The notes under the pieces are model-generated. The model was not told where the DNA came from. It worked only from the letters and a program-made list of their open reading frames with translations, and searched no databases. A stretch of 5,100 nt of DNA from NCBI GenBank assembly GCA_004299215.1, contig SCTD01000059.1:1-5100 (forward strand), read 5' to 3'. The DNA comes from Frankiales bacterium. Lineage in GTDB: Bacteria > Actinomycetota > Actinomycetes > Mycobacteriales > SCTD01. The position numbers were made by a program, and so were the translations under genes. Each line of letters opens with the position of its first letter. The stretch's first letter is position 1. Shown here piece after piece: positions 1 to 5,100 of this stretch.

Positions 1-23
1 CCACGTGGAACAGCCGTACCGGG

Positions 24-1991
24 TCAGATGTCCAGGAACCGCACGTCTCGGGCGTTGCGCTGGATGAAGGAGCGGCGGGCCTCGACGTCCTCGCCCATCA
101 GGGTGGAGAAGAGCTCGTCGGCGGTCGCCGCGTCGTCGAGGGTGACCTGCAGCAGCACGCGCTCGGCCGGGTCCATCGTGGTGCTCCAGAGCTCGTCGGC
201 GTTCATCTCGCCGAGTCCCTTGAAGCGCTGGACCGCGTCCTTGGGCAGCTTCTTGCCGGCCTCCTGGCCGGCGGTGATCAGGCCGTCCCGCTCCCGATCG
301 GAGTAGGCGTACTGGAACTCGTCCCGGCCCCACTTGATCTTGTAGAGCGGGGGCTGGGCGAGGTAGACGTAGCCCCCCTCGACCAGCGGCCGCATGAAGC
401 GGAAGAGCAGCGTGAGCAGCAGCGTCCGGATGTGCTGGCCGTCCACGTCGGCGTCGGCCATCAGCACCACCTTGTGGTAGCGCAGCTTGCTGATGTCGAA
501 CTCCTCGTGGATCCCCGTCCCGAGTGCGGTGATCATGGCCTGGACCTCGTTGTTGTTGAGGACCCGGTCGATGCGCGCCTTCTCGACGTTGAGGATCTTC
601 CCGCGGATGGGCAGGATCGCCTGGAACTTGGAGTCCCGGCCACCCTTGGCGCTGCCGCCGGCGCTGTCGCCCTCCACGACGTACAGCTCGGACTCGCGCG
701 GGTCCGTCGACTGGCAGTCGGCCAGCTTGCCGGGCAGGGACGATGACTCGAGCAGCCCCTTGCGGCGGGTCAGTTCGCGGGCCTGCCGGGCCGCCAGCCG
801 GGCCCGGGCGGCCTGCGAGGCCTTGGTGACGATCATCTTGCCGTCGGTGGGGTTGCGGTCGAACCAGTCCTTGAGCCACTCCCGGGTCGCCTTCTGCACG
901 AAGGTCTTCGCCTCGGAGTTGCCGAGCTTGGTCTTGGTCTGCCCCTCGAACTGCGGGTCGGCGATCTTCAGGCTGATGATCGCGGTCAGGCCCTCGCGGA
1001 TGTCGGAGCCCTCGAGGTTGCTGTCCTTCTCCTTCAGGTGCCCCTTCGAGCGGGCCCAGTCGTTGAACGTGGTGGTCAGCGCGGTGCGGAAGCCCTCCTC
1101 GTGGGTGCCGCCCTCGGCCGTGTTGATCGTGTTGGCGAAGGTGTAGACCGACTCGGAGTACGAGTCGTTCCACTGCATCGCGACCTCGACGGTCATCCGC
1201 ATGCCGCTGGTGGTCTCGTCCGTGAAGCCGATGACGGTCGGGTGCACCGGCGCCTTGGTGTGGTTCAGGTGGCGGACGTAGTCCTCGAGACCGCCGGGGT
1301 AGTGGAACTCCTCCTCCAGCACCTCCCCGCCGTTGAGGTCGGTCCGCTCGTCGCGCAGCACGATCCGCAGGCCCTTGTTGAGGAAGGCCATCTCCTGCAG
1401 CCGGCGGTGCAGCGTCTCCCGGGAGTACGTCGTCGTCTCGCTGAAGATCTCGGGGTCGGCCCAGAAGGACACCGTGCTGCCGGTCTCCTCGGTGGCCGCG
1501 CCCTTCCGCAGCGGCTCGGGCACCGAGCGGATGTAGGTCTGCGTCCAGACCCAGCCGTCGCGGCGGATCTCGACCTCCATCCGGGTCGACAGCGCGTTCA
1601 CCACAGCGGCGCCGACGCCGTGCAGGCCGCCGGAGACCGCGTAGCTCTCGCCGTCGAACTTGCCTCCGGCGTGCAGCGTCGTGAGCACGACCTCCACAGC
1701 GGGCCGCTTCTCGACCGGGTGCAGGTCGACCGGGATGCCGCGGCCGTTGTCCTGCACGCGCACACCGCCGTCGGCCAGCAGCGTCACCGAGATGGTGTCG
1801 CAGTGGCCGGCCAGCGCCTCGTCGACCGCGTTGTCGACCACCTCGTAGACCAGGTGGTGCAGGCCGCGCTCGCCGGTCGACCCGATGTACATGCCCGGGC
1901 GCTTGCGCACCGCCTCCAGGCCCTCGAGGACCGTGATCGAGGACGCGCTGTACCCGGGCGTCCCGGTCTCGACGCTGGGCTGGTCGCTCAT
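24..1991 (-). CDS. gyrB: DNA gyrase subunit B
   Basis: ATPase and TOPRIM subunit of DNA gyrase, which with GyrA introduces negative supercoils ahead of the replication fork in the cytoplasm. The 655-aa product has the full family order. The GHKL ATPase comes first, with E50 and N54 in the EVVDNAVDE motif, D81-NGRGIP, GGLHGVG at 121-127 and the QTK loop at 351-353. The TOPRIM domain follows, with E440 in EGDSAGGSA and D513/D515/D517 in DADVD. The gyrase tail has QRFKGLGEMN at 588-597 and ends in DVRFLDI. It lacks the insertion of about 170 residues found in proteobacterial GyrB, as expected for actinobacteria. R144 aligns with E. coli R136, the coumarin-contact residue. R463 aligns with E. coli K447 and is the usual actinobacterial residue. 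An in-frame ATG at 2090 would add 33 Arg/Pro-rich residues. I prefer the ATG at 1991 because GGAG lies 8 nt upstream and MSDQ fits family N-termini. gyrA is expected just beyond position 1. Confidence 0.98.
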   Translation of the reverse strand: MSDQPSVETGTPGYSASSITVLEGLEAVRKRPGMYIGSTGERGLHHLVYEVVDNAVDEALAGHCDTISVTLLADGGVRVQDNGRGIPVDLHPVEKRPAVEVVLTTLHAGGKFDGESYAVSGGLHGVGAAVVNALSTRMEVEIRRDGWVWTQTYIRSVPEPLRKGAATEETGSTVSFWADPEIFSETTTYSRETLHRRLQEMAFLNKGLRIVLRDERTDLNGGEVLEEEFHYPGGLEDYVRHLNHTKAPVHPTVIGFTDETTSGMRMTVEVAMQWNDSYSESVYTFANTINTAEGGTHEEGFRTALTTTFNDWARSKGHLKEKDSNLEGSDIREGLTAIISLKIADPQFEGQTKTKLGNSEAKTFVQKATREWLKDWFDRNPTDGKMIVTKASQAARARLAARQARELTRRKGLLESSSLPGKLADCQSTDPRESELYVVEGDSAGGSAKGGRDSKFQAILPIRGKILNVEKARIDRVLNNNEVQAMITALGTGIHEEFDISKLRYHKVVLMADADVDGQHIRTLLLTLLFRFMRPLVEGGYVYLAQPPLYKIKWGRDEFQYAYSDRERDGLITAGQEAGKKLPKDAVQRFKGLGEMNADELWSTTMDPAERVLLQVTLDDAATADELFSTLMGEDVEARRSFIQRNARDVRFLDI

Positions 1992-1999
1992 CTGCGGCT

Positions 2000-2003
2000 C
2001 TCC
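2000..2003 (-). promoter_or_regulatory. Shine-Dalgarno of gyrB
   Basis: GGAG on the minus strand, 8 nt before the ATG at 1991. A second purine run, AGGAA at 2006-2010, is too far upstream to be the main site. This supports 1991 over the upstream in-frame ATG at 2090, which instead overlaps the candidate -10 hexamer. Confidence 0.7.
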
Positions 2004-2035
2004 GCTTCCTGGTCGACAGGTCCCGCGTCGGGCCG

Positions 2036-2055
2036 GGCGCCCCGGCCGGGGTGCC
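2036..2055. repeat. GC-rich inverted repeat in the putative gyrB leader
   Basis: Positions 2040-2051 are a perfect 12-nt palindrome, CCCCGGCCGGGG. It is flanked by a further GGC/GCC arm separated by one mismatched position, so the whole element spans 20 nt. In a minus-strand transcript this gives a short, very stable stem with a GGCC loop and one A-C mismatch, 45 nt before the gyrB start. No U-run follows, so it is not a standard terminator. Palindromes of this kind also arise by chance in very GC-rich DNA. Confidence 0.45.
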
Positions 2056-2085
2056 GAAGGACCCTGTGCGGCGGGACGACGCGCC

Positions 2086-2118
2086 AGCATAGCCTGCCGT
2101 CAGGGCGCTTCCGTGCAA
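2086..2118 (-). promoter_or_regulatory. candidate gyrB promoter
   Basis: On the minus strand TATGCT (2086-2091) fits the actinobacterial TANNNT -10 pattern, and TTGCAC (2113-2118) resembles a -35 hexamer. The spacer is 21 nt, longer than the usual 16-19, so the pair is imperfect and the -10 may work with a different or degenerate -35. If used, transcription would start near 2079 and give a leader of roughly 88 nt. A promoter is expected here because gyrB follows the longest gap in the cluster. Confidence 0.3.
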
Positions 2119-2214
2119 GAGGCGGCCTCAGACGGCCGCTGGCGCGTCGCAGGCCGTTTCGCGTGGGGGGCCACGGACGCGGGCTCACGCTCGGCGGAGC
2201 GGCCGTCAGCCTCG

Positions 2215-2243
2215 TCGTCCACAGGCTGCGTCCACGATCCACA
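2215..2243 (+). promoter_or_regulatory. possible DnaA-box cluster
   Basis: Three 9-mers in the same orientation resemble the DnaA box TT(A/G)TCCACA. TCGTCCACA at 2215-2223 matches 8 of 9 positions. GCGTCCACG at 2228-2236 matches 6 of 9. CGATCCACA at 2235-2243 matches 7 of 9 and shares two bases with the middle site. The outer two are offset by 20 nt, about two helical turns. They lie upstream of the candidate gyrB promoter. Binding is inferred only from sequence similarity. Confidence 0.35.
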
Positions 2244-2255
2244 CCCTGCCTCGGA

Positions 2256-2777
2256 TCAGCCGTACGTGTCCCGCGGGCCCCTGCCGCGCACCCGCCGCGG
2301 CCCCTTCCGCCAGTCCGCCTGCGCCGGACCGCGGACGACGATCGACGTGACGACGCCCTCCCCGACCTGCTCGGTCAGCCGCCGGACGAGCGTCCGGGTG
2401 AGCAGCCGCAGCTGGGTCGCCCAGGCCGAGGACTCCGCCACCAGGACCAGCTCGCCGTCGGTCAGCGAGCTCGGCCGGCAGTGGTCGGCGATCTCCGGAC
2501 CGACCAGGCGGTCCCAGTTCGCGAGCACGCCCGCAGCGGTCGTGGTCTCCTCCCAGCCCCGCTCCGCCACCAGTCGGCGCACGGTGTCCCGCAGCAGAGC
2601 GGGATCCCGGCCGTCCGGGCCCGAGCCGGAGCGCGCGGGATCCGGGCGCCGGGCACGTGTCCGCGGCGCCCCCGGCTGCAGCCCCTTCGCCCGCGCCGCG
2701 GCCTTCGCCCGCGACAGCGCCGCCCGCGCCAGGTCGGGCCCCTTGAGCTCCGGAGCCGGCTCCGCCTCATCGGACAC
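2256..2777 (-). CDS. dciA: DciA-family (DUF721) replication initiation protein
   Basis: A 173-aa DUF721 protein, the DciA family. DciA interacts with the replicative helicase DnaB and supports its loading or function in bacteria that lack DnaC/DnaI loaders; the mycobacterial homologue is Rv0004. Seen here: a conserved N-terminal helix-like stretch (about 11-32, LKGPDLARAAL), an Arg/Pro/Gly-rich linker (about 33-58) and the DUF721 core (about 60-150) with NWDRLVG at 87-93 and SAWATQLRLL at 117-126. A basic tail ends in GRGPRDTYG, typical of actinobacterial members. The start is GTG at 2777: an in-frame stop lies at 2781-2783, just upstream, and there is no internal ATG. The gene overlaps the recF end by 11 nt. 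The ATG at 2770, which forms ATGA with the recF stop, is in another frame and is not this gene's start. Confidence 0.92.
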   Translation of the reverse strand: MSDEAEPAPELKGPDLARAALSRAKAAARAKGLQPGAPRTRARRPDPARSGSGPDGRDPALLRDTVRRLVAERGWEETTTAAGVLANWDRLVGPEIADHCRPSSLTDGELVLVAESSAWATQLRLLTRTLVRRLTEQVGEGVVTSIVVRGPAQADWRKGPRRVRGRGPRDTYG

Positions 2778-3909
2778 GGGTCACCACCCCCTCGTGCACG
2801 TCGTACCGCGACCCGGCCAGTGCCTCGGGGACGTCGGCCGGCACCGCAGCCGTCACCAGCACCTGCTCGGCCCCGGCCACCAGCTCCGCGAGCCGGTCCC
2901 GCCGCCCCTCGTCGAGCTCGGCGAAGACGTCGTCCAGCACCAGGACCGGCTCGCCGCCGTCGGCGCGCAGCAGCTCGTAGGACGCCAGGCGCAGCGCCAG
3001 CGCGTACGACCAGCTCTCCCCGTGCGAGGCGTAGCCCTTCACCGGCAGCCCGGACAGCCCGAGCACCAGCTCGTCCCGGTGCGGACCGACCAGTGACACC
3101 CCCCGGTCGATCTCCTGCGGACGCACCCGGGCCAGCTCCGACAGCAGCGCCGCGGCGAGCAGCTCGCGGTCCCGCGACCCCTCCGGCAGCGCCTCCCCGA
3201 GCGAGGACCTGTAGTCCAGCGTCGTCTCGCCGCGCGCCCCCGCCCCGCCGACCGCCACCGCCCGGTAGGCCTGCTGCACCCGCGGCCGGAGCGCCTCGGT
3301 CAGGCCGAGCCGGGCCGACAGCAGGTCCGCCCCTGTGCGAGCCAGGTGGGAGTCCCACACGTCGAGCGTGCGCATGTCCCCTCCCCCCGACCGCTTGGCC
3401 AGGAGGGCCGACTTCAGCAGGGCGTTGCGCTGCTTGAGCACCCGTTCGTAGTCGGCGCGCACTCCCGCGTAGCGCGGTGCCGAGGCGACGAGCAGGTCGT
3501 CGAGGAAGCGGCGGCGCTCCGACGGGTCGCCGCGCACCAGCGACAGGTCCTCCGGTGCGAACAGGACCGTGCGCAGGATCCCGAGCACCTCGCGGGCCCG
3601 CGGCGCCGGCGCCCGGTTGATGCGCGCCCGGTTCGCCCTGCCGGGGTTGATCTCCAGCTCGACCAGGGTGCTGCGGCCGTCCCGCTCGACCCGGGCCCGC
3701 ACCACGGCGCGCTCCGCCCCTGCACGCACCAGCGGGGTGTCGGCCGCCACCCGGTGCGAGCCGAGCGTCGCGACGTAGCCGAGCGCCTCGACCAGGTTGG
3801 TCTTGCCCTGCCCGTTGGCGCCGATCAGCGCCGTCGAGCCCGCGCCGAGCTCGAGCTCCAGCTCCGGCCAGGAGCGGAAGTCGGCGAGCGAGAGGTGGCT
3901 GACGTGCAA
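2767..3909 (-). CDS. recF: DNA replication and repair protein RecF
   Basis: SMC/ABC-type ATPase that binds gapped DNA and, with RecO and RecR, helps load RecA in recombinational gap repair. The 380-aa product is of normal length. It has Walker A GANGQGKT at 30-37, FAPEDLSLVRGDP at 117-129, GPHRDE at 275-280, the signature region ASHGESWSYALALRLA at 294-309 and Walker B VLVLDDVFAELD at 322-333. The start chosen is TTG at 3909, giving MHVSHLSLADFRSW, which aligns with the MYVRHL...DFRSW N-terminus of mycobacterial RecF. The frame stays open upstream to 4032 within gnd, but those 41 Arg/Pro-rich residues have no place in the family. The gnd stop lies 4 nt before the TTG, and only a weak GAGC (3917-3920) precedes it, so translation probably depends on coupling to gnd. 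Confidence 0.96.
   Translation of the reverse strand: MHVSHLSLADFRSWPELELELGAGSTALIGANGQGKTNLVEALGYVATLGSHRVAADTPLVRAGAERAVVRARVERDGRSTLVELEINPGRANRARINRAPAPRAREVLGILRTVLFAPEDLSLVRGDPSERRRFLDDLLVASAPRYAGVRADYERVLKQRNALLKSALLAKRSGGGDMRTLDVWDSHLARTGADLLSARLGLTEALRPRVQQAYRAVAVGGAGARGETTLDYRSSLGEALPEGSRDRELLAAALLSELARVRPQEIDRGVSLVGPHRDELVLGLSGLPVKGYASHGESWSYALALRLASYELLRADGGEPVLVLDDVFAELDEGRRDRLAELVAGAEQVLVTAAVPADVPEALAGSRYDVHEGVVTRVR
2787..2793 (-). promoter_or_regulatory. Shine-Dalgarno of dciA inside recF
   Basis: GAGGGGG on the minus strand ends 9 nt before the GTG start at 2777. It lies wholly within the last codons of recF, consistent with translational coupling between the two genes and supporting the GTG start. 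Confidence 0.6.
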
Positions 3910-3913
3910 GCGG

Positions 3914-4930
3914 TCAGCTCGACGGCGTGTCGTCGTCCGGCGGGGTGCCGGCCTCACCGCGGACATCACCCTGGCCGGCGTCGCCCTGCTCGCCGCTCGG
4001 TGCACCGGCGTCGGCGCCGGGGGCGTCCGCACCCTTCTCCGTCGACCCCGCGGCCGCGGTGACCGCGTGCCCGCCGAACTGATTGCGCAGCGCTGCGATC
4101 ATCTTCATCGCGGGCGAGTCCTCCTGCCGCGACGCGAATCTCGCGTACAGCGCAGCCGTGATGACCGGCAGCGGCACGGCGTGGTCGACCGCCGCCTCGA
4201 CGGTCCAGCGGCCCTCGCCGGAGTCCTGGGCGTAGCCGCGCAGCCCCGACAGGTCGTCGTCCTCCGACACCGCGTTGACCATCAGGTCGAGCAGCCAGGA
4301 GCGGATCACGGTCCCCTTCTGCCAGCTCGCGAGGACGGCCGGCACGTCGTGCACGACGTCGGCCGTCATCATCAGCTCCCAGCCCTCGGCGTAGGCCTGC
4401 ATCAGGCCGTACTCGATGCCGTTGTGGACCATCTTCGCGAAGTGGCCGGCGCCCACCTCGCCGGCGTGCACGAAACCCGCAGCGCCCTCGGGCTTGAGCA
4501 CGTCGAAGAAGGGCTGGACCTTCGCGACGTCGTCCGCCGCGCCGCCGCACATCAGCGCGTAGCCCTCGGTCAGCCCCCACACCCCGCCGGAGACGCCGCA
4601 GTCGACGAAGCCGATCCCCTTGGGCTCCAGGTCGGCGGCGTGCCGCTGGTCGTCGGTGTAGCGCGAGTTCCCGCCGTCGACGACGACGTCACCGGCCTCG
4701 AGCAGCTCGCCGAGCGCGTCGATCGTGTCGTACGTCGGCTCGCCCGCCGGCACCATCACCCAGACCACACGCGGCGTCGGCAGTGCCTTCACCAGCGCCT
4801 CGAGGCTGTCGACGGTGCGGCCGCTCTCGGACGAGCGGTCGTAGCCGACGACCTCGTGCCCGCCGCGACGCAACCGCTCGGCCATGTTGCCGCCCATGCG
4901 GCCCAACCCGATCATGCCCAGCGTCGCCAT
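3914..4930 (-). CDS. gnd: 6-phosphogluconate dehydrogenase, decarboxylating (short form, probably NAD-dependent)
   Basis: Oxidative decarboxylation of 6-phosphogluconate to ribulose-5-phosphate in the pentose phosphate pathway. Seen here: an N-terminal Rossmann fold with GLGRMGGNM at 8-16, DGGNS at 85-89, the substrate-binding segment CGVSGGVWG at 111-119 and the catalytic region HFAKMVHNGIEY at 163-174. In that region K166 and E173 align with the general base and acid (E. coli K183 and E190). D31 ends the second beta strand (VVGYD), where NADP-dependent forms carry Asn-Arg, so NAD preference is inferred. The catalytic body ends near NQFGGHAV (283-290), as in short GntZ-like forms of about 300 aa. 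A tail to residue 338 is rich in Gly, Ala, Asp and Glu, ends in DDD-TPSS, and is unusual. The start is ATG at 4930 with a strong GGAGG. Placement between dnaN and recF is standard in actinobacteria. Confidence 0.95.
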   Translation of the reverse strand: MATLGMIGLGRMGGNMAERLRRGGHEVVGYDRSSESGRTVDSLEALVKALPTPRVVWVMVPAGEPTYDTIDALGELLEAGDVVVDGGNSRYTDDQRHAADLEPKGIGFVDCGVSGGVWGLTEGYALMCGGAADDVAKVQPFFDVLKPEGAAGFVHAGEVGAGHFAKMVHNGIEYGLMQAYAEGWELMMTADVVHDVPAVLASWQKGTVIRSWLLDLMVNAVSEDDDLSGLRGYAQDSGEGRWTVEAAVDHAVPLPVITAALYARFASRQEDSPAMKMIAALRNQFGGHAVTAAAGSTEKGADAPGADAGAPSGEQGDAGQGDVRGEAGTPPDDDTPSS

Positions 4931-4935
4931 GCGTG

Positions 4936-4940
4936 CCTCC
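4936..4940 (-). promoter_or_regulatory. Shine-Dalgarno of gnd
   Basis: GGAGG on the minus strand, 5 nt before the ATG at 4930. It is the strongest ribosome binding site in the window and fixes the gnd start. It lies in the 42-nt dnaN-gnd gap (4931-4972), in which I see neither a convincing terminator nor a promoter. Confidence 0.8.
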
Positions 4941-4972
4941 GAGTCTCGACTGCTCCCGCCCCTACCCCGGGA

Positions 4973-5100
4973 TCAGCCCGACAGGCGCACCGGCATGAGC
5001 AGGTAGCGGTACTCGGCCGGCACGCCGGGGGTGCCGTCGGCGTCGCGCTTGCCCGTGAGCACCGCCGGACGGGTCGGGCCGGTGAACGACAGCGTGGTGG
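4973..5100 (-). CDS. dnaN: DNA polymerase III sliding clamp (beta subunit), 3' end
   Basis: The last 41 codons of the beta clamp; the 5' part lies beyond the window edge. The reverse-strand frame reads TTLSFTGPTRPAVLTGK, then a short Gly/Asp/Pro loop, then AEYRYLLMPVRLSG and a TGA at 4973-4975. The motif LSFTGPTRPAV and the ending YLLMPVRL match the C-terminal strand of actinobacterial DnaN and E. coli beta (which ends MPMRL). Met35 and Leu33 of this fragment align with E. coli M362 and V360, part of the pocket that takes clamp-binding peptides. The clamp encircles DNA and tethers the polymerase and other partners. The fragment is short and is identified from these motifs together with the gene order. 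Confidence 0.93.
   Translation of the reverse strand, partial: TTLSFTGPTRPAVLTGKRDADGTPGVPAEYRYLLMPVRLSG

Larger units (their letters stand above)
1992..2255. other. dciA-gyrB intergenic region (gyrB promoter and leader)
   Basis: This is the only sizeable non-coding stretch in the window, 264 nt. Seen directly: DnaA-box-like 9-mers at 2215-2243 just after the dciA stop, a possible promoter at 2086-2118, a GC-rich inverted repeat at 2036-2055, and the gyrB ribosome binding site next to the start. Open frames cross it, but their codon use is poor: about 18 of 84 codons of the longest one end in A or T, unlike the neighbouring genes. I see no clear intrinsic terminator with a T-run after dciA, so read-through from the upstream operon into gyrB remains possible. 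Confidence 0.75.

Noticed and set aside
1..11. CCACGTGG palindrome and possible longer inverted repeat after the gyrB stop
   Set aside because: It is cut by the window edge. An 8-nt palindrome alone is weak, and whether it extends into an operator or terminator before gyrA cannot be judged here.
1992..2090. N-terminal extension of GyrB from the ATG at 2090
   Set aside because: The added 33 residues are Arg/Pro/Gly-rich and unlike GyrB N-termini. The ATG at 1991 has a well-placed GGAG, and the upstream ATG overlaps the candidate -10 hexamer.
1988..2242. 84-codon GTG-start frame in the dciA-gyrB gap whose TGA overlaps the gyrB ATG as ATGA
   Set aside because: The position is tempting, but about 18 of 84 codons end in A or T, much more than in neighbouring genes. 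The product is Arg/Pro-rich without a known motif, and the frame runs through the candidate promoter and hairpin.
2462..3358. 298-codon minus-strand frame overlapping recF and dciA
   Set aside because: It is a shifted-frame shadow of two real genes, made mostly of Gly, Ala and Arg, with no domain.
1038..3437. 799-codon open frame on the plus strand, antisense to gyrB, dciA and recF
   Set aside because: Long antisense frames are typical of very GC-rich coding DNA. The product is Arg/Pro/Ala-rich low complexity without a recognisable domain, and the opposite strand holds well-conserved genes.
4931..4972. Possible terminator or promoter between dnaN and gnd
   Set aside because: Only short purine and GC runs are present, with no stable stem followed by a T-run and no convincing -10 hexamer. 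Apart from the ribosome binding site nothing can be supported.

Overview
The window is an ordinary stretch of the chromosomal replication-origin neighbourhood of a high-GC actinobacterium, read here from the complementary strand. All genes lie on the minus strand. In transcription order (right to left) they are dnaN (3' end only), gnd, recF, dciA (DUF721) and gyrB. This dnaN-gnd-recF-dciA-gyrB order is the one known from Streptomyces and relatives; mycobacteria have the same order. The very GC-rich third codon positions, GTG and TTG starts, and the protein details (GyrB of 655 aa without the Gram-negative insertion, a DciA ending in GPRDTYG) agree with that. A finer placement, for example among the Geodermatophilales or Frankiales, would be a guess.

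Layout: 4973-5100 is the last 41 codons of the DNA sliding clamp gene. After a 42-nt gap with a strong Shine-Dalgarno comes gnd (4930-3914), a short-form, probably NAD-linked 6-phosphogluconate dehydrogenase with an unusual acidic tail. Four bases later recF (3909-2767) starts, most likely at a TTG. dciA (2777-2256) starts at a GTG inside the recF end, with an 11-nt overlap. A 264-nt non-coding region (2255-1992) follows. It holds a candidate promoter, a GC-rich inverted repeat in the putative leader and three DnaA-box-like sites. gyrB (1991-24) comes next, and the window ends 23 bases after its stop, where gyrA would be expected.

Functionally the genes form a replication and repair set: clamp (DnaN), gap-repair loader (RecF), helicase-associated initiation factor (DciA) and gyrase ATPase/TOPRIM subunit (GyrB). 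gnd is the one metabolic gene, supplying ribulose-5-phosphate for nucleotide precursors. The tight spacing from gnd through dciA suggests one translationally coupled operon, whereas gyrB probably has its own promoter.

I found no mobile element, CRISPR array, RNA gene or new multi-gene system. The points worth a second look are small: the DnaA-box-like cluster before gyrB, the acidic tail on Gnd, the coding overlaps with non-ATG starts, and the gyrB leader.
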